In this document: positions 24,089 through 32,555 of the stretch, piece by piece | Layout of the letters: each line of letters starts with the position of its first letter | Position numbering within the stretch: the first letter of the stretch is position 1 | Source of the DNA: a virus | DNA length: 39,510 nt | IMG/VR virus record: IMGVR_UViG_3300020200_001135 | Location: 1-39,510 of that record | Direction: 5' to 3' (one strand) | Notes under the pieces: model-generated | The model's database searches: none | What the model saw: only the letters and a program-made list of their open reading frames with translations | What the model was told of the DNA's origin: nothing | Made by a program: the position numbers and the translations under genes

Positions 24089-24687
24089 TGTTTGAAATTA
24101 ATCCTAATTTAATAGTTAAAGTAAAAAAAAAATTAAATAACCAGATATTTGAAATAGAAAACTTTTATTTAAATCCAGATACTGTCAGACAATTTGCAAT
24201 AACTTCAAAAAAATATACAAAAAATGATAATGAAGATCTTCTTGCTTACGCTATAGGACGTAGAGTATGTGAAGATACTCTTGAACTTGGTTATCAATTA
24301 AAGGATGTATTTGGCAGTTTATGCAACCATCCAGATTGGAATATTGAGTTTGATAAAACTCATCATGATTATTGTTGGTCTGGTATGAGATTCATGGTAA
24401 ATGTTACAAATAACCAAGAAATATTAGATGATGGGCGAGATAATATCGTACACGTTGATGGACCAGAACGTAAGTGGGCATGTGTTGTTTATTTGAATAT
24501 TGATTCTGAATGTGAAGGTGGAACAGGATTTTATTCTTACAACCTTAATAGAACTAAACTTGAATATCTTTCTAATATGAAGTATAATAAAGCAGTATTG
24601 TATGATGCTAATATGGCTCATGGTGCTATTATGGAAAGAGATATGTTCAAAAATTGTGACCGTTTAGTTCAGGTCATGTTCATGTAA
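24088..24687 (+). CDS. DUF6445-like putative 2OG-Fe(II) oxygenase (199 aa)
   Basis: The protein has HVDGPERKWACVVYLN (H122, D124), ECEGGTGFYSY, then KAVLYDANMAHGAI (H178) and DRLVQVMFM (R192). This HxD...H...R order, with the GGTGF turn, matches DUF6445-type putative dioxygenases as I know them. Metal and 2-oxoglutarate ligands all look present, so it is probably active. Its start is fused to the stop of the previous oxygenase-like gene, suggesting the two act on related targets. A late promoter overlaps its stop. No substrate can be named from the sequence. Confidence 0.72.
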   Translation: MFEINPNLIVKVKKKLNNQIFEIENFYLNPDTVRQFAITSKKYTKNDNEDLLAYAIGRRVCEDTLELGYQLKDVFGSLCNHPDWNIEFDKTHHDYCWSGMRFMVNVTNNQEILDDGRDNIVHVDGPERKWACVVYLNIDSECEGGTGFYSYNLNRTKLEYLSNMKYNKAVLYDANMAHGAIMERDMFKNCDRLVQVMFM

Positions 24688-24693
24688 TAAATA
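24686..24693 (+). promoter_or_regulatory. T4-type late promoter (AATAAATA)
   Basis: AATAAATA directly after the stop of the oxygenase gene and 40 bases before the ATG of the glycosyltransferase gene at 24734. It would place the sugar cassette under late control. Confidence 0.62.
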
Positions 24694-24733
24694 AACAAGA
24701 TTAATCATTCATTATCCATTCGGAGTTGATTTC

Positions 24734-25909
24734 ATGAGATCAAAAGCATTTTTTGTTAATGGTGGAGCTGGAAGAGTTATTTGCTCCATCCCTGCATTTG
24801 AAAAGTATGCAGAAACTCACAACGATTTTGTAATCGTTTGTGAAGGAGGGACTGATTTTTTCAAAGGTCATCCAACGTTAGATGGTAAAGTCTTTGATAA
24901 TTGGCATAAAGGATTATTTGAACAAGAACTTAAGCATAGAGATATTGTAACAACAGAACCTTATCGTATTTGGGAATATTATAATCAAAAATGTAGTTTA
25001 TCCCAAGCATTTGATATACAAATCAATCAATTAGATTCTTCCAGAGAACTGCCGATACCGACAATTAATCTATCTAAGATGGAAGTAATTGCTGGGTTTA
25101 ATGCTGTAGAGGAAGTTAAGCAAGGAACTGGTAAAGATAAAGTTCTTGTTGTGCAACCTTTTGGTAGATCTGTAGAAACTGTTGGTGAAGATTTTATTGC
25201 AGATCCTAGTTCTCGTAGTTTTTCTTTGAACAATATTGTAGAAATTATTAATGAATTGAAGAAAGATTATGCAGTAATCGTTATGAGTGAACTTCAATTC
25301 CCTCTTGAAAACAATGAAGATAAGTCCAAGTATAGGGTTGCTAGACCACAAATCCAAGATATGAGATTGTGGGCAGCAATTATTAATGCCTCAGATCACT
25401 TTTTAGGTTGTGATAGTATGGGTCAACACCTTGCTAGAGCATTTGGTAAGACTGCTACTGTAGTTACTGGATCAACATTCCCAATCAATATTTCTTATCC
25501 AGATTGTAAAGATTTTGATGTTATTGATGTTGGAGAAGGAAGAAGAAAATATGATCCAATTAGACTTACAATGTCTGATTGCACGACTCGTTATAATGAT
25601 CAAGCGATGGAGTTGAGTAAAGATCAAATTAAACAAGTTGTAGATTCTGTCCGTAAACGACTTGGTAAATCTGTTGCATACACAAACTATAAAAATCCAG
25701 CTTCAAAACAATCGTCTGGGTCTGGAGTAAATCCACAAAATTCTTCTCAAAATGCACTTCCACCTGCACCAACTTATGGCGTTCCGATTGGAACTGCAAA
25801 ACCACAGATTAAAAAACCAACAAAAGGATTTTTAGAAGAACTTAATAAATCATCAATACAAAAAACTGTAGATGCCCAAGTAAGTGATATTTTAAAAAAT
25901 ATTAAGTGA
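24734..25909 (+). CDS. GT9-like glycosyltransferase (391 aa)
   Basis: The N-terminus has a nucleotide-sugar enzyme-like start (FFVNGGAGRVICSIPAFEKY). The central LVVQPFGRS (around 138-146), AVIVMSELQF and especially FLGCDSMGQHLARAFGKTAT, followed by VVTGST (around 223-248), match the C-terminal fold of GT9 enzymes (DTGPMHLAAA-type motif). GT9 is the family of ADP-heptose:LPS heptosyltransferases. The last 70 residues are Gln/Ser/Pro-rich and probably disordered, ending in a short Lys-rich helix that may hold partners. GGAG sits 9 bases before the ATG. It heads the cassette with carbamoyltransferase and ADP-heptose genes, which fits a heptose donor. Donor and acceptor are inferred, and some GT9 relatives transfer other sugars. 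Confidence 0.75.
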   Translation: MRSKAFFVNGGAGRVICSIPAFEKYAETHNDFVIVCEGGTDFFKGHPTLDGKVFDNWHKGLFEQELKHRDIVTTEPYRIWEYYNQKCSLSQAFDIQINQLDSSRELPIPTINLSKMEVIAGFNAVEEVKQGTGKDKVLVVQPFGRSVETVGEDFIADPSSRSFSLNNIVEIINELKKDYAVIVMSELQFPLENNEDKSKYRVARPQIQDMRLWAAIINASDHFLGCDSMGQHLARAFGKTATVVTGSTFPINISYPDCKDFDVIDVGEGRRKYDPIRLTMSDCTTRYNDQAMELSKDQIKQVVDSVRKRLGKSVAYTNYKNPASKQSSGSGVNPQNSSQNALPPAPTYGVPIGTAKPQIKKPTKGFLEELNKSSIQKTVDAQVSDILKNIK

Positions 25910-25918
25910 GGTAGTTAA

Positions 25919-27727
25919 ATGACTCAATGGATTGCTGCGATTGCTAGAGGACATAACTCTGGAGTATGTTTATTAAAGGACGGTGAAATGGTATTTGCCA
26001 TTGAAGAAGAGAGGTTGTCTAGACACAAATACGACGGAGGTCCTCTTGCATCAATGGTTAAAATCCTTGATTATACTGATAAATTAGATTATTTGGTAGT
26101 TGCTCATACTCAACCATTAGATGATTCTTCTAGGATTGATTTTACTGGGGACAATATGTATGTGGGTCTTGCTAGAAAGTTAGGACTAATTGATCGTAAT
26201 CAAGATTTATATAATCATCCACAAGTAATAGATCTTAGTAGAACTCACCATAAACTCCATGCTGCTTGTGCTTTTTATAGATCTGGATTTGATTCTGCGG
26301 TTTCTCTTGTAGTTGATGGTGCAGGAACATTCATTCCTGTTAATATGGGAAGAAGCACGGAGATGACTTGGGAGTTGGAATCTATATTCACTTGCGAATA
26401 TCCAGCAAATATTAAAACAATTTATAAGCATCAGGCTGGTAGAGGTCCGTGGGGGTCTGCTAAAATTGCAGAATTTTCTAGTGAAGGTGAAGGTGAGGAA
26501 GGAACTCATGAGTTTGTTTTGGATGAAAGTGCGGGAATTACTAAGGCATATGAAGCAGTAACTCAATACTGTGGTTGGGCACCAATTGAAGCAGGTAAAA
26601 CTATGGGGTTATTCCCATACGGAAAACCAAACGATTTGGTCCCACAAATCTATACTGATGGTGGTGGGGGTTCTTGGAAAACTTCTGATCGAAATGTTAT
26701 AGTTCCTACATATCCCAATGGTGCTGTAGTAAATGAAGGTCGATATGAATACTTAAAGACTCCGCAAGATGTTGAAGATTTGACCAAACTGCAAAACCGT
26801 AGAGATATGGCATATGCTATTCAGGTAGAGTCTCAAGCAATGGTTTTAGATTTAATTCGTAAAGCTGTTGAGATGAGTGGCAGTAAAAATGTAGTTCTTT
26901 CTGGTGGGTATGGATTAAATTGTGTTGCTAATTATTGGTATCTTGAACAACTTAAAGATGAAGGTATTAATCTTTATGTTGAACCTGTAAGTAATGATGC
27001 AGGGACCGCCATTGGTGCTGCTTATTTGGCACATCATCAATTTACTCAAGATTCAAATGTTAGATCTAAGATTAAGGATTTATATTATGGTCCAAAATAT
27101 GACTATAGTATGAGTGAAATTCAAGAAGTATGCTCAAAGTATAATGCAACGTCTCTTCTTACAGAAGTAGAGTATGGACATATCATTGATCTTATTTGTC
27201 AAAAAAATATAGTATCAATGTATCAAGGAAGGTCTGAATCTGGTCCTCGTGCTCTTGGTAATCGCTCTATTCTTTATGATCCTAGAGATCCTCAAGGAAA
27301 AGACCATGTTAATAGAATTAAACGTCGTGAATACTTTAGACCTTTTGCTGGATCTATCCTTAAAGAACATGTTCATGAATGGTTTGATCTCCGTGGTATG
27401 GAAGACACTCCATTTATGATGTATGCTGTCAAGTGTCAGGAAGGAATAGAAGAAAAAATTCCAGCAATTATTCATGTTGATGGCACATGTAGAATTCAAA
27501 CAGTATCTGAGGATGTTAATCCTCATTACTATGGATTAATTCAAGAGTTTTATAATCAAACAGGATGTCCAATTATTTTTAATACATCATTTAATCTTGG
27601 TGGGGAACCTCTTGTTGAAACTTTAGATGATGCTGTAAGGACGCTTGCGAATTCATTAATTGAATATCTGTATTTACCAGAATATAAGTGTCTGATTGTA
27701 GTAGAAAATAGTTCGGGAGAAGAATGA
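25919..27727 (+). CDS. NodU/CmcH-family carbamoyltransferase, copy 1 (602 aa)
   Basis: A full-length member of the O-carbamoyltransferase family, which makes carbamoyl-adenylate from carbamoyl phosphate and ATP and passes the carbamoyl group to a sugar or antibiotic hydroxyl. Visible motifs are RGHNSGVCLLKDGEMVFAIE with EERLSRHK (residues 10-37), THHKLHAACAFYRSGF with the metal-binding His, VDGAG, SGGYGLNCVAN, ESGPRALGNRSIL, and in the C-terminal domain HVDGTCRIQTV and FNTSFNLGGEPLVET. All key regions appear intact. It overlaps the adenylyltransferase gene by ATGA, so carbamoylation and heptose activation are co-expressed. A carbamoyl group on heptose is known from bacterial LPS cores (Pseudomonas). 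The acceptor here is inference. Confidence 0.92.
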   Translation: MTQWIAAIARGHNSGVCLLKDGEMVFAIEEERLSRHKYDGGPLASMVKILDYTDKLDYLVVAHTQPLDDSSRIDFTGDNMYVGLARKLGLIDRNQDLYNHPQVIDLSRTHHKLHAACAFYRSGFDSAVSLVVDGAGTFIPVNMGRSTEMTWELESIFTCEYPANIKTIYKHQAGRGPWGSAKIAEFSSEGEGEEGTHEFVLDESAGITKAYEAVTQYCGWAPIEAGKTMGLFPYGKPNDLVPQIYTDGGGGSWKTSDRNVIVPTYPNGAVVNEGRYEYLKTPQDVEDLTKLQNRRDMAYAIQVESQAMVLDLIRKAVEMSGSKNVVLSGGYGLNCVANYWYLEQLKDEGINLYVEPVSNDAGTAIGAAYLAHHQFTQDSNVRSKIKDLYYGPKYDYSMSEIQEVCSKYNATSLLTEVEYGHIIDLICQKNIVSMYQGRSESGPRALGNRSILYDPRDPQGKDHVNRIKRREYFRPFAGSILKEHVHEWFDLRGMEDTPFMMYAVKCQEGIEEKIPAIIHVDGTCRIQTVSEDVNPHYYGLIQEFYNQTGCPIIFNTSFNLGGEPLVETLDDAVRTLANSLIEYLYLPEYKCLIVVENSSGEE

Positions 27728-28125
27728 TGAAAAAAGTATTTGTTAATGGTAGTTTCGATGTGTTACATACGGCACATATTTTACTCTTAAATTATGCTAG
27801 ATCTCTTGGTGATTCTTTAATTGTTGCTATCGATTCTGACGAAAGAATTAAAGAGAAGAAAGGTGAATCTAGACCAATTCATACTATTCATGAACGAACA
27901 TTTATGCTAGCAAATTTAAAAGCAGTAGATCAGGTTTGTTGGTTTGATAGTGATGAGGAATTGGATGGACTTGTCAAACATTTTAGTCCTGATATAATGG
28001 TAGTTGGATCTGACTGGGAAGATAAAAAAGTAATCGGATCAGAACATGCAAAAGAATTAAAATTTTTTGAACGCATAAATGGATACTCAACAACAGAAAC
28101 AATTGAACGTATTACTAATCGGTGA
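27724..28125 (+). CDS. rfaE2: Heptose-1-phosphate adenylyltransferase-type domain protein (HldE C-terminal half)
   Basis: A 133-residue cytidylyltransferase-fold protein that matches the C-terminal domain of HldE. It has VFVNGSFDVLHTAHILLLNY (GxFDxxHxxH, with Ala in place of the usual Gly in HxGH), DSDERIKEKKGESRPIH, ERTFMLANLKAVDQV, VGSDWEDK and the C-terminal GYSTTETIERI, which is the ISTE-type nucleotide motif. The reaction is D-glycero-beta-D-manno-heptose 1-phosphate plus ATP to ADP-heptose. It is translationally linked to the carbamoyltransferase gene (ATGA) and its last 47 bases overlap the kinase gene. A relative acting on glycerol-3-phosphate (TagD) is the main alternative, but the adjacent HldE kinase half and HldD argue for heptose. 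Confidence 0.85.
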   Translation: MMKKVFVNGSFDVLHTAHILLLNYARSLGDSLIVAIDSDERIKEKKGESRPIHTIHERTFMLANLKAVDQVCWFDSDEELDGLVKHFSPDIMVVGSDWEDKKVIGSEHAKELKFFERINGYSTTETIERITNR

Positions 28126-28855
28126 AACTTGTGAAGACGGATATATCTATGGAAGCGTAGATAGAATTAGTCCTGAGGCACCAATACCTGTTTTAAAATA
28201 TGAAGGATTAGAGACTTCTCTTGGCATGTCTGCTAATGTCAAGAGAAATCTTGAGTCTCTGGGTATATTCGTTAATCATATTACAAATAAATCTTTAATT
28301 AAAAAAACAAGGATTATTCATAGTGGATCTAATCAACAAATGTTGAGGATTGATGAAAATGATTTGGTGGATTCGATTAAACCTTCAGAAGTTAGAAGTG
28401 CATTTTTGCATTTATCCTATGATGCAATAGTTATATCTGACTATGATAAGGGGTTTTTAACTACAGAAGATCTTAAAATTATCTGCAAAAATTTTAATGG
28501 TCCAGTCTTTATTGATACTAAAAAAAAGGATTTATTTACAGAACCAAATGTAATATTTAAAATTAATCAAAAAGAATATAATAATTTAATTACAAAACCA
28601 GATCCAAAACATTTAATTGTTACTAAAGGATCTTTAGGTGTTGAATATTGTGGTTCGATTTATCCAACAAATCAGGTAACTGTTTTTGATGTGGTTGGTG
28701 CTGGTGATACATTCCTTGCAGCATTTGCATATTCATTTTTAACTCATAATAACAACATAGAATATGCAATTAATTTTGCTAATAGAGCAGCAGCAATATC
28801 CGTTCAGCACTATGGATGTTATACTTTAACCCAAGAAGATATTAGGAGTATCTAA
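28079..28855 (+). CDS. rfaE1: Heptose-7-phosphate kinase-type protein (HldE N-terminal half, PfkB family)
   Basis: This 258-residue PfkB-family kinase opens with LLIGETCEDGYIYGSVDRIS and PEAPIPVLKY, the specific start of HldE/RfaE1 kinases, then SLGMSANVKRNLESLG. The C-terminal VFDVVGAGDTFLAAFAYSF is the PfkB catalytic motif with the GAGD base. It phosphorylates heptose 7-phosphate at C1. It is shorter than the usual 310-residue domain; the stretch between about residues 60 and 110 looks trimmed. In most bacteria this kinase and the adenylyltransferase are one protein in the opposite order. Here they are two genes, kinase second, overlapping by 47 bases in different frames. ATG 28079 gives the family-like start; a TTG at 28103 is the alternative. 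Confidence 0.87.
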   Translation: MDTQQQKQLNVLLIGETCEDGYIYGSVDRISPEAPIPVLKYEGLETSLGMSANVKRNLESLGIFVNHITNKSLIKKTRIIHSGSNQQMLRIDENDLVDSIKPSEVRSAFLHLSYDAIVISDYDKGFLTTEDLKIICKNFNGPVFIDTKKKDLFTEPNVIFKINQKEYNNLITKPDPKHLIVTKGSLGVEYCGSIYPTNQVTVFDVVGAGDTFLAAFAYSFLTHNNNIEYAINFANRAAAISVQHYGCYTLTQEDIRSI

Positions 28856-29187
28856 TGAAAACATATTGTATCGATATTGATGGTGTTATTGCCCAACACA
28901 ATGGTATTTGTAATACTTGTAAATATGAATCATCAACTGCTATAACAGAAAATATTGAAAAAATAAACAAGTTATATGATGAAGGAAATATTATTAAGTA
29001 TTTTACTGCAAGAGGTATGGTTACTTATAGTGATGATTCTAAGATGGCATCTGCTAGGTGGAAGGAACTTACAGAGTTACAACTTAGAATTTGGGGATGC
29101 AAATATCATTATTTAATTATGGGTAAACCCTCTGCAGACTACTACATAGATGATAAGGCTATAAATTCTGATGACTTCTTCAAGTAA
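28855..29187 (+). CDS. Small HAD-family phosphatase (110 aa), possible heptose phosphatase
   Basis: A minimal HAD hydrolase: CIDIDGVI with D7 and D9 (nucleophile and acid/base), T51 in FTARG (motif II), K91 in MGKPSADYYIDD (motif III) and D99/D100 (motif IV). It has no large cap domain. Members of similar size remove phosphate from sugars in capsule and nucleotide-sugar clusters. In the ADP-heptose pathway a 7-phosphatase (GmhB) is required between kinase and adenylyltransferase, and this gene is the only candidate here. It is smaller than GmhB (about 190 residues) and lacks its zinc loop, so the role is inferred from context. It starts in the stop of the kinase gene (TAATG) behind an AGGAG site. 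Confidence 0.8.
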   Translation: MKTYCIDIDGVIAQHNGICNTCKYESSTAITENIEKINKLYDEGNIIKYFTARGMVTYSDDSKMASARWKELTELQLRIWGCKYHYLIMGKPSADYYIDDKAINSDDFFK

Positions 29188-29524
29188 AATAGTACCTAAA
29201 GGTTGGGGTTATGAGAAGTGGATAGTTAATAATGAAAAATATTGTGGTAAACTTTTATTCTTTGAACGTAATAAAAGATGCTCATGGCATTATCATAAAG
29301 TAAAAGATGAAACTTTTTACTTACAAAGTGGAAAAATTTATTTGTGGTTTGGTTGGGATGAAGATCTTGCAAAAGCAAAGATGAAGATTATGGAACCAGG
29401 AGATTCATTCCATGTTCCTGTGGGATTAAAACATCAAATGATTGCTCTAGAAGATTCTGAACTTTTTGAATTCTCGACAGAACATTTTGAAGAAGATAGT
29501 TATAGGGTTATAAAAGGTGATTGA
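29171..29524 (+). CDS. Single-domain cupin (117 aa)
   Basis: A one-domain cupin resembling the C-terminal part of phosphomannose isomerase/GDP-mannose pyrophosphorylase-type proteins: PKGWGYEKWIVNNEKYCGKL, then SWHYHKVKDETFYLQSGKIY with metal ligands H40, H42 and E47, and PVGLKHQM with H88. All four ligands of the cupin metal site are present. Such proteins act as sugar-phosphate isomerases, epimerases or binding proteins. Its place between the HAD phosphatase and HldD raises the possibility that it handles a heptose phosphate, but there is no direct evidence. It overlaps the previous gene by 17 bases. Confidence 0.8.
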   Translation: MTSSSKIVPKGWGYEKWIVNNEKYCGKLLFFERNKRCSWHYHKVKDETFYLQSGKIYLWFGWDEDLAKAKMKIMEPGDSFHVPVGLKHQMIALEDSELFEFSTEHFEEDSYRVIKGD

Positions 29525-30107
29525 AAGAATAGATGAATTAATTTTAGAATTTGACAATATCATTCCAGATCATTGGTGTGATTTGATGGTTGACTGGTTT
29601 CATGCAAATTCTGATCTACAAAAAGATGGTAGAGTTGTTAATAATACTGATGAAGATGCTGTTCTTTTAGACTTTAAACTTGCAACACAATCTATTGTTC
29701 CATTTCAAACACCAATGTTTGATTTAATGAGTAAAATATGTCATATATCATATGATGAATTTTTAAAAACAGTTACTAATGCTCCAGTAGATGGGATATA
29801 TTTTAGAGATTACACAATAAGAATTTATGAAAAAGGCAAAGGAATTTTTAAACCACATGTAGACCAACATGCTGGAGGAACAGTAACCAGATTGTTTACT
29901 ATAATTGTTTATTTAAACGATGTTTATGATGGTGGAGAAACTGAATTTCCAACTTATAATAAAAAAGTAAAACCAAAAAAGGGAAAGGTTTTAATGTTCC
30001 CTTGCAACTTTTTATATTTACATCAAGGAAATATTCCAATCTCTAATGACAAATATATTGCTACAGCATTTGTTAATTTTAGACCACCAAAAGACTGTCC
30101 ATGGTAA
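29517..30107 (+). CDS. Prolyl 4-hydroxylase-like 2OG-Fe(II) oxygenase (196 aa)
   Basis: A prolyl 4-hydroxylase-type dioxygenase: YTIRIYEKGKGIFKPHVDQH (H114, D116), TIIVYLNDVYDGGETEFPTY, KGKVLMFPCNFLYLHQG (H169) and K179 in SNDKYIATAF (2-oxoglutarate carboxylate contact). The full iron and cosubstrate set is present, so it is probably active. The start is taken at GTG 29517, overlapping the cupin stop by 8 bases; no in-frame ATG fits the family N-terminus. Phage members may hydroxylate proteins or small molecules; the target is not visible. It ends one base before the convergent epimerase gene. Confidence 0.86.
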   Translation: MIERIDELILEFDNIIPDHWCDLMVDWFHANSDLQKDGRVVNNTDEDAVLLDFKLATQSIVPFQTPMFDLMSKICHISYDEFLKTVTNAPVDGIYFRDYTIRIYEKGKGIFKPHVDQHAGGTVTRLFTIIVYLNDVYDGGETEFPTYNKKVKPKKGKVLMFPCNFLYLHQGNIPISNDKYIATAFVNFRPPKDCPW

Positions 30108-30108
30108 T

Positions 30109-30915
30109 TTAAATCTTCAAATAATCCTCAATAGATTTAAATTTATAATCACCAATCCATTTCATATCTGCACAAGTATATGATTGGTACTTACCTTTTA
30201 AATGATTTGGGAAGGGAATGTTCTTGATAGTTCCCTTTTCTTTTTTTGCAACTAATTCTGCTACATGTTGAAATGATACTGGAGACCCTGTTCCAAGGTC
30301 GTAGATGCCGCTCTCAGCGTTATTGTAGAGAACAATATTAACAACATCATCAACGCATACAAAGTCTCTGAGGAAGCGTTCAGAACCTTCAAAGAGATTT
30401 AATTCTCCCGTCTCTCTAATTTCTTTTGTAAATTTACTTACAGGACTTGCTTGATTACCTTTGTGCTCTTCACCATCACCATAAACATTAAAGTATCTAA
30501 AACCTTGAATGAAAGAAAACTTTTCTATGTTATCTAAAACAGTATAATCAACTTGTAGTTTTGAGATAGCATATTGATTCAATGGATTAATTGAACCCTT
30601 CGGTTGGTGAATTGTTTGATTCCCATAAACAGATGCTGATGACGCATACTTAACTGGGATTTCATATTCAATAGCTTTGTTTAAAAGAGCACACGAAAAT
30701 GCTACATTATAATGCCAAAGTTTTTGCAAATCTCTTTCTGTAGTTGAAGAGATTGCTCCTTGGTGAAGAATAAGACTGACGTTCTTCCAATCATCAAAAT
30801 CTTTAAACAATCTCCAGGAGTCTTCTTGATCAATTAAAAGTATATCTTCACCACTATTTAATTTATTTGCAAAGTGCCTCCCAATAAAACCTGATGAACC
30901 TGTTAATATAATCAT
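30109..30915 (-). CDS. hldD: ADP-glycero-manno-heptose 6-epimerase-like protein (268 aa)
   Basis: An extended short-chain dehydrogenase: the N-terminal LTGSSGFIG binds NAD(P), ASSASVYG and NQYAISK give the catalytic Ser and Tyr-x-x-x-Lys, and GFRYFNVYGDGEEHKGNQAS is a near-specific HldD signature (usual form RYFNVYGPxExHKGxMAS). The later FLRDFVCVDDVV and GIYDLGTGSPVSFQHVAELV also match. HldD converts ADP-D-glycero- to ADP-L-glycero-manno-heptose, the last step before transfer. At 268 residues it is shorter than the bacterial enzyme (about 310). It lies on the opposite strand, directly convergent with the rest of the heptose genes, and 64 bases upstream of its ATG a fibre gene is read in the other direction. 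The separate orientation suggests a different acquisition or timing. Confidence 0.88.
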   Translation of the reverse strand: MIILTGSSGFIGRHFANKLNSGEDILLIDQEDSWRLFKDFDDWKNVSLILHQGAISSTTERDLQKLWHYNVAFSCALLNKAIEYEIPVKYASSASVYGNQTIHQPKGSINPLNQYAISKLQVDYTVLDNIEKFSFIQGFRYFNVYGDGEEHKGNQASPVSKFTKEIRETGELNLFEGSERFLRDFVCVDDVVNIVLYNNAESGIYDLGTGSPVSFQHVAELVAKKEKGTIKNIPFPNHLKGKYQSYTCADMKWIGDYKFKSIEDYLKI

Positions 30916-30939
30916 ATCTTTTTTTACAATATTATATCA

Positions 30940-30947
30940 AATAAATA
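30940..30947 (+). promoter_or_regulatory. T4-type late promoter (AATAAATA)
   Basis: AATAAATA in the divergent gap between the hldD-like gene and the fibre gene, 32 bases before the ATG at 30980. Confidence 0.6.
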
Positions 30948-30979
30948 ATATTACTGCAACAATTTTCAGGATATAACCA

Positions 30980-32548
30980 ATGGCGTCTGGATCCTTAGCA
31001 AGTAAAAGACCTACGGTTGCCTCAAAAAACGAAGTGCTATATACAGCACCAGGAGGCAAACTAGTAGAGGGTAAAGTATATATAACAAATTTAAACTCTT
31101 CTGATATTAAAGTTCGTATTGGACTGTCCACTAGTGGTCTGACAGGATTCAATGCTAATACTGGATATGTTGTTTTTGAAGAAACAATACCAGCAAATAA
31201 TTATTTTGAATCTGATGATTTATTTTTTGCAGATGGGCAAAGTATAATTATTCGTGCAGATCATACCAATTCAAAATTCACTCTTCTTGGTGTAGAGACT
31301 GAGAATAGAGAGGATGCTGGATTTTTAGCACAAGGATATTCTGCAAACAATAAAACAAGTACTTTATTGTTTACCGTTCCTACGGATTATAAACAACTTA
31401 AAGGTAATTTATTCATTTGTAATAGAGGTTCTTTTGATGCTAAGGTAAGAGTTGGTCTTGGATCGACACCAACAGATTACATCGAATATAATTATGTTGT
31501 AAAGAGAGGAACAACTCATTTTAGATCTGATCTTAGAGCTAGTGGTGGAGATGTTTTTTATATTAGATCCGATCAGGATCTTGCAAATTTTGTTCTCACT
31601 GGAACGTATGAGAACTTTGTTGCATTCCCTGGAGATGTTGGTATTGGATCAACATTGCAAGCACAAAATGCATATATTAAAGATACAGTAAGTATTGGTG
31701 TAACATCTTCCGCAGGAAATGCATTAAAAGTAGTTGGCGATTCCTCATTTTCAAAATTAACTACTACTGATGATATAGTTGTTGGGCAACATTTAAGAGT
31801 AACAGGAATATCTACATTCACAGGAACAGTTACATTCCTTGGTGGAACAGTTAACGTTGGTACTGGAACAGCAACTGCGATTGTTTTAAATGCAAACGTT
31901 AGTTCTAACGTAACTCCATCTGCAACAAATACCTATGATTTGGGGCAAGATTCTCAAAAGTGGAGATATGTTTACTGTTCTGATACTATTATTGGTAAAG
32001 ACTTTAGCGTTTCTGGAATCTCAACAATAGGAACTATTGGTGCTGGTGCAACTCAAACACAAATTGTTGTTGGTGGCGCTAATACTTCTATTGTTACATC
32101 AAATTCTGTTGCAATTAATGGTGACTTAATTCTTAAAGGTCAGGTTGGAGTTGGAACAACAACTCAAAAACAATTAAGATATAGTGAAGCATCTGATCAA
32201 CTTCAAATTTGGAATAAGTCCTTAAATAGATGGTTGCCTGTAATGGGTGTAGATGATCTTCACGCAACAGTAACAGCAAACTATACGGCAAAAGCATTTT
32301 CAACAATTTGGTTTGATACTCTAACTAGTGGTGCATTTACTATTACTTTACCATCTTCTCCAACACAAGGAGATAGAATTAGATTTATTGATGTAACTAG
32401 AAATGCAGCAGTTCAAAACCTAACAATTGCAAGAAATAGTCAACCTATCATGGGTGATGCTGAAGATCTTACTGTGACTACAGAAGGTGCATCATTTGAA
32501 TTAATGTATTATAATGGAACAAGAGGTTGGATTATGCTGCCTGTATAA
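30980..32548 (+). CDS. Tail fibre-type structural protein (522 aa)
   Basis: Residues about 10-210 contain two copies of a beta domain: one with VEGKVYITNLNSSDIKVRIG, IPANNYFESDDLFFADGQS and FTLLGVE; the other with LKGNLFICNRGSFDAKVRVG, GTTHFRSDLRASGGD and FVLTGTYE. Residues about 215-420 are fibre-type strands (ISTFTGTVTFLGGTVNVG, NTYDLGQDSQKWRYVYCSDT). The last 90 residues are a cap with FTITLPSSPTQGDRIRFIDV, LTIARNSQPI and a final TRGWIMLPV, clearly related to the end of the 1284-residue protein. It is probably a fibre with an anchoring head, shaft and trimeric cap. It is the only structural gene inside the sugar-enzyme region, so those enzymes may decorate it. Confidence 0.8.
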   Translation: MASGSLASKRPTVASKNEVLYTAPGGKLVEGKVYITNLNSSDIKVRIGLSTSGLTGFNANTGYVVFEETIPANNYFESDDLFFADGQSIIIRADHTNSKFTLLGVETENREDAGFLAQGYSANNKTSTLLFTVPTDYKQLKGNLFICNRGSFDAKVRVGLGSTPTDYIEYNYVVKRGTTHFRSDLRASGGDVFYIRSDQDLANFVLTGTYENFVAFPGDVGIGSTLQAQNAYIKDTVSIGVTSSAGNALKVVGDSSFSKLTTTDDIVVGQHLRVTGISTFTGTVTFLGGTVNVGTGTATAIVLNANVSSNVTPSATNTYDLGQDSQKWRYVYCSDTIIGKDFSVSGISTIGTIGAGATQTQIVVGGANTSIVTSNSVAINGDLILKGQVGVGTTTQKQLRYSEASDQLQIWNKSLNRWLPVMGVDDLHATVTANYTAKAFSTIWFDTLTSGAFTITLPSSPTQGDRIRFIDVTRNAAVQNLTIARNSQPIMGDAEDLTVTTEGASFELMYYNGTRGWIMLPV

Positions 32549-32555
32549 TTTGACT

